Assembly: GCA_020639155.1 (NCBI GenBank)
Contig: JACKHF010000001.1
Span: 1,116,001 to 1,180,000, forward strand
From: Phycisphaeraceae bacterium
GTDB lineage: Bacteria > Planctomycetota > Phycisphaerae > Phycisphaerales > UBA1924
DNA length: 64,000 nucleotides
Reading direction: 5' to 3'
Shown here: positions 42,037-50,401 of the stretch, piece by piece
Layout: each line of letters begins with the position of its first letter
Position numbering within the stretch: position 1 is the first letter of the stretch
Position numbers and translations under genes: made by a program
Notes under the pieces: generated by a model
Database searches by the model: none
The model's input: the letters and a program-made list of their open reading frames with translations, nothing else
What the model was told of the DNA's origin: nothing

Positions 42037-43776
42037 ATGCCCGAAGGCAAACTCATCAAACGAAGCAAGAACCGCGCCAAGGAAAATGGCGATCGCAACG
42101 GCGCGATTGCGTCGACGAACGGTGCCAGCGTTTCGTTATCGCGTGTGTCCGATGCGCTCGGCGCATTGCGCATCTCGCCGGAGCAACTCCGTGCGTTTGT
42201 ATCCTCGCCCGGCTCTGACGAGGAACCGTGGGACGTGCTGCTGGCTATGCTCGCGACCGACGAACAGACCGCGCTGAAAAAGTTCTCAGATCGCACCGGT
42301 TTGCAGTTTGATCCCGAGCCGAGACTCGCGGAATCATCGCAACGATTTTATGAGCTGATCTCGCCGAGCTTTGCGCGTGAGCGCCATGTCGCCGGACTTC
42401 GCGCCGATGGGCACGTGCTGACTGTCGCGACGGCACAGCCGATGCAGCCTGCGACGTTCAGTGCGATCGAGGACATCGTGCAGATGCCGGTGGACCTTGT
42501 CCTCTCCCCTCGCGCAGCGGTCGCGAACCTCATCAACCGCGGGTTCGAGCAGAGGCAGGACCTTGTCACAGAGATCATCGAGGAGATGCCGCTCGACGAG
42601 CGCGCGATCTCGCAGGCTGCCGGCTCGGTTGGGTCGGGCAACGATTTGCTTGCGCTGGCGCGCCAGACACCGGTCATCCGGCTCGTGAACATGATCCTGT
42701 TTGAGGCGCTCCGTCGGCGCGCATCGGACGTGCACATCCATCCGCACGAGAACAAGCTCGAGATTCGATACCGTGTCGATGGCATGCTGGTCGAGGCGTT
42801 TTCTCCCCCACTCTCGCTCGCGCCAGCGATCTCGTCGCGTCTGAAGGTGATGACGGAGCTTGACATTGCCAATCGTCACTCACCGCAGGACGGGCACACC
42901 ACTGTGCGCATCGGTTCGCACAAGGTCGATATCCGTCTGAGTGTGATCCCGACTGTGTACGGCGAGCGTATCGTGCTGCGTCTGCTGGATCAGACACAGA
43001 CTGAACTCTCGCTCGACGAGGTCGGCATGACAGATGAGATGCAGGACACGCTGCGCCATCTTGTTGATCATCCCAACGGCATTATTCTGGTCACTGGTCC
43101 GACCGGCTCGGGCAAGACAACAACGCTGTACGCAGCACTCGGGCAGGTCGATCGCTCGTCGCGTAATGTGATGACGATTGAGGACCCCGTTGAGTACCAC
43201 CTCGAAGGCATCAGCCAGATGCAGGTGAACCCGAAACGCGGCGTGACGTTCGCAACCGGGTTACGCTCGCTCCTGCGTCAGGACCCGGATGTAATCCTCG
43301 TCGGTGAAATCCGCGATCCCGAGACAGCGCAGCTCGCGATCCAGGCATCGCTCACGGGCCACCTTGTGCTCTCAACGTTGCACACCAACGACGCGCCGAG
43401 CGCGATCCCGCGTTTGATCGACATCGGTGTGCCCTCGTATCTTGTGACGTCGTCGCTGCTTGCGGTGCTCGCGCAGCGACTGCTCCGTCGTGTGTGTGTG
43501 TCATGCCACGGCACGGGCAAGTCAGCAGCTCCGAGCGCACACGATGATCGTTGCGAGGTTTGTTTCGGCACTGGATACAAGGGGCGACTTGCGGTGTATG
43601 AGGTGATGAAGCTGAACGACACACTCCGCCGGGTGATCGGCCAGAGTGCAGACGCGATCACGATCGCAAACGCAGCGGAAGCCGAAGGGTTCCACACCAT
43701 GATCGAGGACGCTCGAAAGAAAGCGTCGAATGGGCTGACAACCGAAGCCGAGATCATGCGCGTGCTGCGATCCTGA
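42037..43776 (+). CDS. gspE: Secretion ATPase GspE/PilB-like
   Basis: This cytoplasmic AAA-type ATPase powers pseudopilus assembly. The N-terminal 160 residues resemble the GspE N-terminal domains. The core shows Walker A GPTGSGKTTTLY (K360), Asp box VMTIEDPVEY, Walker B DPDVILVGEIRDPETA and the His box LSTLHTNDAPSA. A zinc-binding tetracysteine CVSCHG...CEVCFG (C487, C490, C506, C509) is typical of GspE and PilB. It follows gspD closely and so probably belongs to the same machine. Confidence 0.94.
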   Translation: MPEGKLIKRSKNRAKENGDRNGAIASTNGASVSLSRVSDALGALRISPEQLRAFVSSPGSDEEPWDVLLAMLATDEQTALKKFSDRTGLQFDPEPRLAESSQRFYELISPSFARERHVAGLRADGHVLTVATAQPMQPATFSAIEDIVQMPVDLVLSPRAAVANLINRGFEQRQDLVTEIIEEMPLDERAISQAAGSVGSGNDLLALARQTPVIRLVNMILFEALRRRASDVHIHPHENKLEIRYRVDGMLVEAFSPPLSLAPAISSRLKVMTELDIANRHSPQDGHTTVRIGSHKVDIRLSVIPTVYGERIVLRLLDQTQTELSLDEVGMTDEMQDTLRHLVDHPNGIILVTGPTGSGKTTTLYAALGQVDRSSRNVMTIEDPVEYHLEGISQMQVNPKRGVTFATGLRSLLRQDPDVILVGEIRDPETAQLAIQASLTGHLVLSTLHTNDAPSAIPRLIDIGVPSYLVTSSLLAVLAQRLLRRVCVSCHGTGKSAAPSAHDDRCEVCFGTGYKGRLAVYEVMKLNDTLRRVIGQSADAITIANAAEAEGFHTMIEDARKKASNGLTTEAEIMRVLRS

Positions 43777-43829
43777 CCCCAGCGTTCTTTGTTTTCATGG
43801 ATTCATGCGCAATCCGCCGCGATTTCAGC

Positions 43830-43835
43830 TATACT
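43830..43835 (+). promoter_or_regulatory. Candidate -10 box TATACT
   Basis: TATACT lies 51 bases before ATG 43886 and inside the longer possible reading frame, so it supports the shorter start. It matches boxes at 15883, 22694 and 24955. Confidence 0.35.
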
Positions 43836-43885
43836 GCACGTGGGGACAATCCGTTCACTGCTTCCAGCGAGAAAGGAACTGTCCC

Positions 43886-44359
43886 ATGAATCGATTGCAG
43901 TCCATCCTTGTTTTTTTCTCGGTGCTTACACTCGTAGCGTGCGTGGATCGCACAGATCAACAAACAAAGCCGTCACAGCAGGCGCAGATTCCCAGCACAG
44001 CGTGGGAAGCCGTGACACTTGACTCGTTCTCGTCTGGATCGTCGGACGATGTGCTTGATGCGCTTCAAGCAACAGCAGAACTGTTCGAGGCGTTCGATCG
44101 CATCGAGCGTGCGGGCAACACGCTGGAGTTGTACGGCAGTTTCGATCCCGAGTCGGAGGACACATCACCAGGGCGTGTGACGCCATGGATGATTGCGTAT
44201 ATTACCGCGCCTGTCGATATAGACACCGGCGGCACGAGCATCAAGATCATCGGGACAGTCTTTGATCGTGTCGAGAAGAAAGACGAGCAGCATCGGTGGA
44301 TGCGGGGGCTCGGCGCGATGAGCTATCGCATGATGTGGGTGGCAGGAAGCCAGGGATGA
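43886..44359 (+). CDS. Lipoprotein of unknown function
   Basis: The protein has 157 aa. The signal peptide MNRLQSILVFFSVLTLVAC ends in the lipobox LVAC, so it is likely anchored to a membrane. The mature part has no recognised motif. GAAAGGAAC precedes ATG 43886. A TATACT box at 43830 suggests its own promoter rather than read-through from gspE. It is convergent with the LolA-like gene at 44422. Confidence 0.75.
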   Translation: MNRLQSILVFFSVLTLVACVDRTDQQTKPSQQAQIPSTAWEAVTLDSFSSGSSDDVLDALQATAELFEAFDRIERAGNTLELYGSFDPESEDTSPGRVTPWMIAYITAPVDIDTGGTSIKIIGTVFDRVEKKDEQHRWMRGLGAMSYRMMWVAGSQG

Positions 44360-44368
44360 TCAGCGTCC

Positions 44369-44388
44369 GATGTTCTTCGCAGAACATC
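44369..44388 (+). terminator. Perfect hairpin between convergent genes (possible terminator)
   Basis: GATGTTCT (44369-44376) and AGAACATC (44381-44388) form a perfect 8-bp stem with a 4-nt loop between two stop codons. Only a short T-run follows on either side, so a terminator role is plausible but weak. Confidence 0.4.
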
Positions 44389-44421
44389 TTGCGCGTGGAA
44401 CACCATCACACAGCATGCAGA

Positions 44422-45975
44422 TCACTTTGACTCACTCTCACTGGTTTCGGACGTTGTGTCAGGTTCGGCTGGTTCTGCACTGAGCGCCTTCACCTCATCT
44501 GGCAGCGCAAAGTCGTCCTTCGTCAGTGAGTTGAAGTGGACATCGGACAGATGAGTGACCATTGTGCCAAGCGGTGACGTGGGGTCGTGCAGCTCAATGG
44601 TGTGGAACATGAGGATGCCATCGACTTCCTTCCAGTCCTTGAAGACCTGGGTTTCCCGCTTGCGACGTGCGACCTGTTGTGCACCGACAAGCAGATGAGT
44701 TTCCTGATCAAAGAAAAGATCCTGCGAGAACGAGCTCTGATACATGGCTACAACGCGGTAGCAGGGTCTGCCTTCAAATCGGACGAGCGCGTCTACAACG
44801 CCAGAGGCATTTTCACTGGCGATCGAGACTGCGGGGTCGATCATGTCGATGTACATCTCACTCTGTGTCAGCAATGCACTCGGCTGGACAGGATCGAGCA
44901 GCACGTACTGGTCTCCGATCTTTGCCCACGGCGATTTGCCGTCTGTGCCGAACTCGCGCATGTCCTGCTTTGTCGTTCCCTTCGTGTGTCTGCCGCCAAA
45001 CCGTGCCCACTTGTGCTCGCGAACGACATCGCCGTTCATCGACTTTGTCGTTGCAGTGAGTGAGATGGACTCGATCCGGCGGATCTTTGATGTTCCGCCC
45101 ATGGCTTCCATCGCTCTGGTATAGACATCGTCGGCGGACGGCAGATTGTTGTTCGAGATGACTTCGATCTCATTTGATCGTTTCTCATCGCGGAGTTTGG
45201 CAACCTCTTCAGGCATCTTGAATGCGGCATCATCGAGCGTATTGATTTCTATTGATGAGATGTTCATCACAACCACTGAATCGGGGTTCAGCGTGTCCTG
45301 AAGCTGCATCGATCTGAACATCAGCACGCCGTCGGTGGACTGCCAGTTGCCGAACACCACGTTCTGTTGCGTGCCGCCGGGACTGCGCAGCTGCGAGCCA
45401 CGGTAGAGCGATGTTTCCTTGTCATAGTAATGGCTGATGTTCTCGGTGATCGGGTTGTCCAGCTCGCGTATCTCGTAGCAGAGCCTGTCCGCAAACACGG
45501 AGTACCCGATGACGCTGACAGTGCCCATAGCGTTGTTGAGCCAGTCATACGGTTGAAGTACTGAGACGAGCAGTTGTGCCTGCGTGTCCTGTGGCATGTC
45601 CTGCAGGGCAAACCCATTCTGATTCTGCGTCCAGTGTGTAACGCCGTTGCTGCTTGTCGACCATCCGCCCGAGGGTGTTTGCCAGATCTCCTTTGTGCCC
45701 CGTGTTCTCGACCACAGGCTCTCGATGCGGAATGTTTGTCCGTTCACATCGGCACTGCACACCATGCGCAACGTCTTGATTGCAGCGACGGCATCGCGCC
45801 CGCCATACATATCGACAGCCTTATCAAGAATCTCGCGAACGGCTGGCAGTTCGACTGGCTTCATCGTGATGCTGCCATCGTCTTCGACCTGCACTGCTTG
45901 CGCGCCTGCAATGGCTGGGAGCAATGCCATGCTGAGCAAGCCAAGAAGAACGAGTGTGGTGTGACGATGGTTCAT
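44422..45975 (-). CDS. Exported LolA-like protein, two tandem domains
   Basis: The protein has 517 aa. After a signal peptide (MNHRHTTLVLLGLLSMALLP, cleavage near AIAGA) come two related domains of about 230 residues, each of the kind seen singly in the next two genes: a helix with AVDMYGGRDAVAAIKTLR or AMEAMGGTSKIRRIES, a middle strand section, then the strongly conserved end W(K/Q)..DG(I/V)LMF...(E/Q)L.D and LP(D/E)EV. The fold resembles the LolA/LppX half-barrel that binds lipid, but no ligand is shown. The C-terminus (EPDTTSETSESESK) is acidic. It lies 270 bases and one terminator downstream of its paralogues. Confidence 0.78.
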   Translation of the reverse strand: MNHRHTTLVLLGLLSMALLPAIAGAQAVQVEDDGSITMKPVELPAVREILDKAVDMYGGRDAVAAIKTLRMVCSADVNGQTFRIESLWSRTRGTKEIWQTPSGGWSTSSNGVTHWTQNQNGFALQDMPQDTQAQLLVSVLQPYDWLNNAMGTVSVIGYSVFADRLCYEIRELDNPITENISHYYDKETSLYRGSQLRSPGGTQQNVVFGNWQSTDGVLMFRSMQLQDTLNPDSVVVMNISSIEINTLDDAAFKMPEEVAKLRDEKRSNEIEVISNNNLPSADDVYTRAMEAMGGTSKIRRIESISLTATTKSMNGDVVREHKWARFGGRHTKGTTKQDMREFGTDGKSPWAKIGDQYVLLDPVQPSALLTQSEMYIDMIDPAVSIASENASGVVDALVRFEGRPCYRVVAMYQSSFSQDLFFDQETHLLVGAQQVARRKRETQVFKDWKEVDGILMFHTIELHDPTSPLGTMVTHLSDVHFNSLTKDDFALPDEVKALSAEPAEPDTTSETSESESK

Positions 45976-46179
45976 GGAAACACTCCATCATGTGGATCAG
46001 ATTGGTTCTGCGTAATTAACCGATATGTTTCGGCTGTTGTTCGCGTGAGACTCGTCGATCAAACATGAAATACAGCATTGGGCTTGCTGGGACTCAGATA
46101 ACCCCAAATGTGGACCTTGTTCAATCACGTGGACCTGTAAAGGGATGCGCCCGAGTGTATTTCCATACGCTGGTGGAAG

Positions 46180-46210
46180 AAAAACAGCGGACATTGCAAC
46201 CAATGTCCGC
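46180..46210 (-). terminator. Rho-independent terminator after the two LolA-like genes
   Basis: On the minus strand, GCGGACATT (46210-46202) pairs perfectly with AATGTCCGC (46195-46187) around a 6-nt loop, then TGTTTTTC follows. It lies between the paralogues at 46246 and 44422 and separates them into two transcripts. Confidence 0.85.
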
Positions 46211-46245
46211 AGCCAGAGGATAGCCATCATGTGCGAGCATGTTTT

Positions 46246-47073
46246 TCAGCGGCCGTCGTCATCACGGGGCTTTGGCTCGTAGTTCTCCATGAGTTTCTTC
46301 ACTCCCTCAGGGGTTGCAAAGCTTGATTCATTGAGTGAGTTCAAAGTGATCTCGGTTGTTGTATACACGATCGGCTCTGGAAGCCCCGGATCGCTCACTT
46401 CCATTGTGTGGAAGATCCTGATGCCGTCGACATCTTTCCAGTCCTTGAACAGAATCTTCGCTGTCCGATCTCCCTGGATGACATTCATGCCGATGAGTAA
46501 GAAGCTCTCGGTGTCATAGAACATGTGCATCGACTCGTGATCGCCGATGACTGTTTCAACAACGAAACACTTGTGGTCCTCGAACAATGTTCTGTCGATG
46601 GTGCGCAGCGTGCGCTGCTTTTCCTTTGCGACTGTGATCGGATCAAGCACAGTCATCAGGAGTTCGGCTTCTCTGTCCTGTGCCTGCCGGCTGTTGTCGT
46701 CTTCGACAAGTGCGTAGCCGAGTTGATCGTGCCTCCACCAGATCGTGCCGTCAGAACCTCGTGTAAATGCGCCCTGATTGGACATCGTCATGATTGTCTT
46801 GCGCCCACCCTTGCGCCGCCACAACATCTCTGCGGACACATCTGTGCCCATGAGTGACGTGCTTACCTTGGTGTGCATGGACTGGATGTCGTGGATCTGC
46901 TCCTGACCGCCGACTGTCTCCATCGATTTCTCGATAATGGAGGTTGCGGTAGGGAGATCATCGCGCGCGGATGCCTGTGGCGCAGGCGCGTCGGTACTTT
47001 GAGCAAGAGCCGGCGCGCTGCAAAGAACGCATCCGATCGCCAGAGCGAGCGGAAGTGTGTGTGTGAGCTTCAT
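46246..47073 (-). CDS. Exported LolA-like protein, single domain (paralogue 2)
   Basis: The protein has 275 aa. It has a signal peptide (MKLTHTLPLALAIGCVLCSA, cleavage near ALAQ) and one LolA-like domain with SMETVGGQEQIHDIQSMHTK near its start and FKDWKDVDGIRIFHTMEVSD followed by FATPEGVKKL near its end. It follows its longer paralogue by 16 bases, so they form an operon. GGAGCAAGG precedes the ATG. Function unknown; a lipid- or envelope-related role is inferred from the fold only. Confidence 0.8.
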   Translation of the reverse strand: MKLTHTLPLALAIGCVLCSAPALAQSTDAPAPQASARDDLPTATSIIEKSMETVGGQEQIHDIQSMHTKVSTSLMGTDVSAEMLWRRKGGRKTIMTMSNQGAFTRGSDGTIWWRHDQLGYALVEDDNSRQAQDREAELLMTVLDPITVAKEKQRTLRTIDRTLFEDHKCFVVETVIGDHESMHMFYDTESFLLIGMNVIQGDRTAKILFKDWKDVDGIRIFHTMEVSDPGLPEPIVYTTTEITLNSLNESSFATPEGVKKLMENYEPKPRDDDGR

Positions 47074-47089
47074 GTGTTGCCTTGCTCCT

Positions 47090-48124
47090 TCAGCCTTTCT
47101 TTGCGATTTCTTTCTTCAACTCCTGGATCATGTACTCGTACACCTTCTTTTGATCAGCTGGCATATATCCGAGTCCCTGCTCAAGCCCCGATACAACCTC
47201 CTTCAGTTGAGCTGCGGTGGGGCTTTGGAGCAGGATCGCCTTCAGCTGCATTTCTGCCAACGCGCGGCCATTCTCATTGAGGTCGCTCAGCTTGATCTCG
47301 CCATTGTCCGAGTCACTCTTTGAAGCTGCCTTTTCATCGGCGAGTTTCTTCACCTCTGCGGGCATCGCGAAGTAATCCGCATCGAGCGTGTTCACCTGGA
47401 TGTCAGTCATTGAGAACACCATCGGCATTGGCATCTGCGGACCAACCATCTCCATTGTGTGGAAGAACTGGATGCCATCGACGTTCTTCCAGTCCTTGAA
47501 GCTCACAGTCGTGATCTCGGGCTCGCTGCCAGACTTGACTCCGAGCACTTTGGATGTTTCAACGTCATAGAACACCCTGGAGGTGTCCCCATCTTCTTCC
47601 GTAATCTGGATCACATAGCAATCGTGATCGTTAAATGTTTCCTTTCCGATCGTGTCTGCCTTTGAGTTCTGTTTCTTCATCTGTGTGATCGGGTCAAGAA
47701 CGATCATGTACATCTCGGCCTGGCCGTTAACCTGATCGGCCATATCACCGTCCAGCAGGGTGTAGCCGCCCATGGGGTTGTTCATCCACGCGACCTTGCC
47801 GTCAGATCCCATTTCCTGCTTGCCCATCGGCATCGTCATGATGACGCGCCGTCCGCCGTCACGCTGCCAGGCGTTGTCCATGCTGACACTGGTACCCATC
47901 ATCTCAGCACTCATTACGGTGCGCAATGTCTTGATCCCGTTGATCTTGTCCCGGCCACCGTATGCTTTCATCGATTTTTCGAAGATGTCGGTGGCCTTTG
48001 GCAGATCGGTGCGCACCTTTGGTGCTGCGGGTGCGACAGCCGTGTCCGCTTGCGCCATCACGGGTGTGCTGAACAGGGCGCAGCCAGCGAGCAAGGACAG
48101 GACAAAAGTTGCTTTCAGTTTCAC
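47090..48124 (-). CDS. Exported LolA-like protein, single domain with extra C-terminal region (paralogue 1)
   Basis: The protein has about 344 aa. It has a signal peptide (VKLKATFVLSLLAGCALFST, cleavage near PVMAQ), one LolA-like domain (SMKAYGGRDKINGIKTLR, later FKDWKNVDGIQFFHTMEMVG and FAMPAEVKKL), and then a charged helical tail of about 90 residues (ELKKEIAKKG at the end). GTG 48124 with GGGAG upstream is preferred to 48202, which would put unrelated residues before the signal. It is the first gene of a two-gene unit ended by the terminator at 46180. Confidence 0.78.
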   Translation of the reverse strand: MKLKATFVLSLLAGCALFSTPVMAQADTAVAPAAPKVRTDLPKATDIFEKSMKAYGGRDKINGIKTLRTVMSAEMMGTSVSMDNAWQRDGGRRVIMTMPMGKQEMGSDGKVAWMNNPMGGYTLLDGDMADQVNGQAEMYMIVLDPITQMKKQNSKADTIGKETFNDHDCYVIQITEEDGDTSRVFYDVETSKVLGVKSGSEPEITTVSFKDWKNVDGIQFFHTMEMVGPQMPMPMVFSMTDIQVNTLDADYFAMPAEVKKLADEKAASKSDSDNGEIKLSDLNENGRALAEMQLKAILLQSPTAAQLKEVVSGLEQGLGYMPADQKKVYEYMIQELKKEIAKKG

Positions 48125-48210
48125 AATATTCTCCCTTTGTGTGTGGGCGTCATGCCCGGTTTGTGGTTGGAGTGTAGGGCATGGCATCATGCCGCACGAC
48201 ATCTCCCATT

Positions 48211-50286
48211 TTAGAGAGAAATTGCAGGTTCTGACGTGTTGCCATACGCCGAATCGGTCTGCATCCGCACGAGTTCGGCATAGCGTGCGTTGCGCTGCAT
48301 GAGCTCGTCGTGCGTGCCTGTCTCGATAATGCTTCCGTGCTCGATCACGACAATCAAGTCTGCGTTTGTGATGGTGCTCAGCCTGTGCGCAATGACGAAG
48401 CTGGTGCGATTTTTCATGAGCGTATCAAGACTGCGCTGGATCAGGCGTTCAGACTCGGTATCGAGATTGCTGGTTGCTTCGTCGAGGATAAGTATCTTTG
48501 GGTTTGCGAGGAGTGCCCGTGCGATTGCGATGCGCTGCTTCTGTCCACCGGAGAGGCGCACGCCGCGCTCGCCGATGAGCGTGTCATACCCGTCCTCAAG
48601 CTCGGTGATAAACGCGTGCGCGTTTGCAGCGCGGGCGGCGCGCTCGACATCGTCTGTTGGCGCATCCGGAAACGCGTAGGCAATGTTTTCCCGCACCGTG
48701 CCATCGAACAGGAACACGTCCTGCTCGACGATGCCGATCAATGCGCGGAACGAGGTGAGCTGCAGCTCGCGCAGATCCACGCCGTCAAGCAGGATGCGTC
48801 CTGCTGTCGGATCATAAAACCGTGCAACGAGATTGCAGAACGTTGTCTTGCCTGCACCGGAATGTCCCACAAGCGCAACGGTGCTGCCCGCAGGGACATC
48901 GAGCGACACATGATCGAGTACAACTCTGCTGGGATCCGGCGGACTGTTCTGGTCACGTTGTCTTTGTTCCTTTGCGAGCTGTTCGTCGGTCTTTGGATAC
49001 GAGAAGAAGACATTCTCAAATGTGATCCGGCCGCGGACAGACGAAAGATCCACCGGTGTTGTTCCTCGTGCGCCTGCAAACTCTACCGGCTCATCAAGCA
49101 GATCAAGTATTCGGTCGAGCCCGGCAAGTTGTGTCTGAAGATTCGCAGCAGAGACAGCGAGGAGCTCGAGCGGGCCAAGCAGATTCATGAGAAACGCGAG
49201 GAACATCATGACATCGCCCACAGTGAGATCGCCGCGCATCACTCGCCAGCCACCGTAAACAAGTGCGCCGGTTGACGCAATCGGAATCATGAGCTGCCAC
49301 GCGATCTCGATCCCCCTTGACCACCACCACGCGAGCAGTTCGAGACGGATCATGTAGAGATTGCCGCGGATAAACCGCGAGCTCTCGCCACGCTGACGTC
49401 CGAACCCGCGCACGATGCGCATCCCACCGAAAGCTTCTGTTGCGTGCGCATCGATCGCGGTGCGTGATCGTCTGACCTCGCGGAACACTGGTCGGATGCG
49501 TGAGATCCAGGTCTTGTGCGAGAACCACACGATGGGGATGAGCACAAGTGCTCCAACGAGCAATGCCCAGTCGACGAACGCGAGCACGATGAGCGTGCCA
49601 GCGAGCTGGATGATTGCGCCCCATGGGTTATACACAAGCTGGAAGAGCAGTTCCGCTGCGCCGCCCGCGTCCTCTCGCAGGATTGACGCAACCCCGCCGC
49701 TCTTGATCTGCTGCACGCGGTGCAATGGCAGATTCACGGCGTGGTCGAACACCTTCCTGCGAAGATCGATCTGCAGGCGCTTTGTCAGGCGGGTCATCTG
49801 CCAGCGACCGATCATGTGGACGATTGCGCGCGTTGCCGAGAGCATCACCAGCGCAAGCCCGACCATGAGCAGCAGCTTCACACGATCGATCTGCTGCAAT
49901 GACTCGGGCAGTCCCTTCACGCCGGGGGTGTCGAGGATGATGTAATCAAACACCACCTTTGTCGAAGCTGGCAGCACGAGCGCGATGGATGTTGAGACGG
50001 TGAGTGTTGCCAGCGCCAGCACGATCCAGCCGCGCATGCGTGAGGTGAGCGACCAGAATGCCTTCAACAGCACGCGGATGGAACGGGTGCGTGTGCGCTT
50101 TCGCGATTCGTCAGAGTGTCGAGGCCCTGTGTCCGGTTCGTGCCCTGATGCCTTGCGTTCGGCGCGGAATCGCAGATACTTCTGCTTGCTGGATCTTGCC
50201 CGAACCTGTTGTGCGGGTTCACTGGATTTGCCGGAGTGCTGGGAGTTTTCGCTGGATTGGTGCTGGTTGCTGGCGTTGGTGGACAC
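48211..50286 (-). CDS. ABC-type lipid/multidrug exporter (MsbA-like)
   Basis: This is an inner-membrane exporter half-transporter with 691 aa. A basic, probably disordered N-terminal region of about 75 residues precedes the six-helix membrane domain (residues about 80-390). The nucleotide-binding domain has Walker A LVGHSGAGKTTF, signature LSGGQKQRIAIARAL, Walker B ILILDEATSNLD and the H-loop VIAHRLSTI. The substrate cannot be read from the sequence. The N-terminal extension rich in Gln, Ser and Arg is unusual in length. It is 86 bases upstream of the LolA-like operon on the same strand, a possible functional link. Confidence 0.93.
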   Translation of the reverse strand: MSTNASNQHQSSENSQHSGKSSEPAQQVRARSSKQKYLRFRAERKASGHEPDTGPRHSDESRKRTRTRSIRVLLKAFWSLTSRMRGWIVLALATLTVSTSIALVLPASTKVVFDYIILDTPGVKGLPESLQQIDRVKLLLMVGLALVMLSATRAIVHMIGRWQMTRLTKRLQIDLRRKVFDHAVNLPLHRVQQIKSGGVASILREDAGGAAELLFQLVYNPWGAIIQLAGTLIVLAFVDWALLVGALVLIPIVWFSHKTWISRIRPVFREVRRSRTAIDAHATEAFGGMRIVRGFGRQRGESSRFIRGNLYMIRLELLAWWWSRGIEIAWQLMIPIASTGALVYGGWRVMRGDLTVGDVMMFLAFLMNLLGPLELLAVSAANLQTQLAGLDRILDLLDEPVEFAGARGTTPVDLSSVRGRITFENVFFSYPKTDEQLAKEQRQRDQNSPPDPSRVVLDHVSLDVPAGSTVALVGHSGAGKTTFCNLVARFYDPTAGRILLDGVDLRELQLTSFRALIGIVEQDVFLFDGTVRENIAYAFPDAPTDDVERAARAANAHAFITELEDGYDTLIGERGVRLSGGQKQRIAIARALLANPKILILDEATSNLDTESERLIQRSLDTLMKNRTSFVIAHRLSTITNADLIVVIEHGSIIETGTHDELMQRNARYAELVRMQTDSAYGNTSEPAISL

Positions 50287-50401
50287 AACCGAATGCTAGG
50301 GAATCAATCGGTGCGAAAGCGAGTGTTTTCGTGGTTGTGAACCATTGTCCTATCTGATACGCTGTAGACCACTCCATTTTTTCACCACGCGGAGCATTCT
50401 T

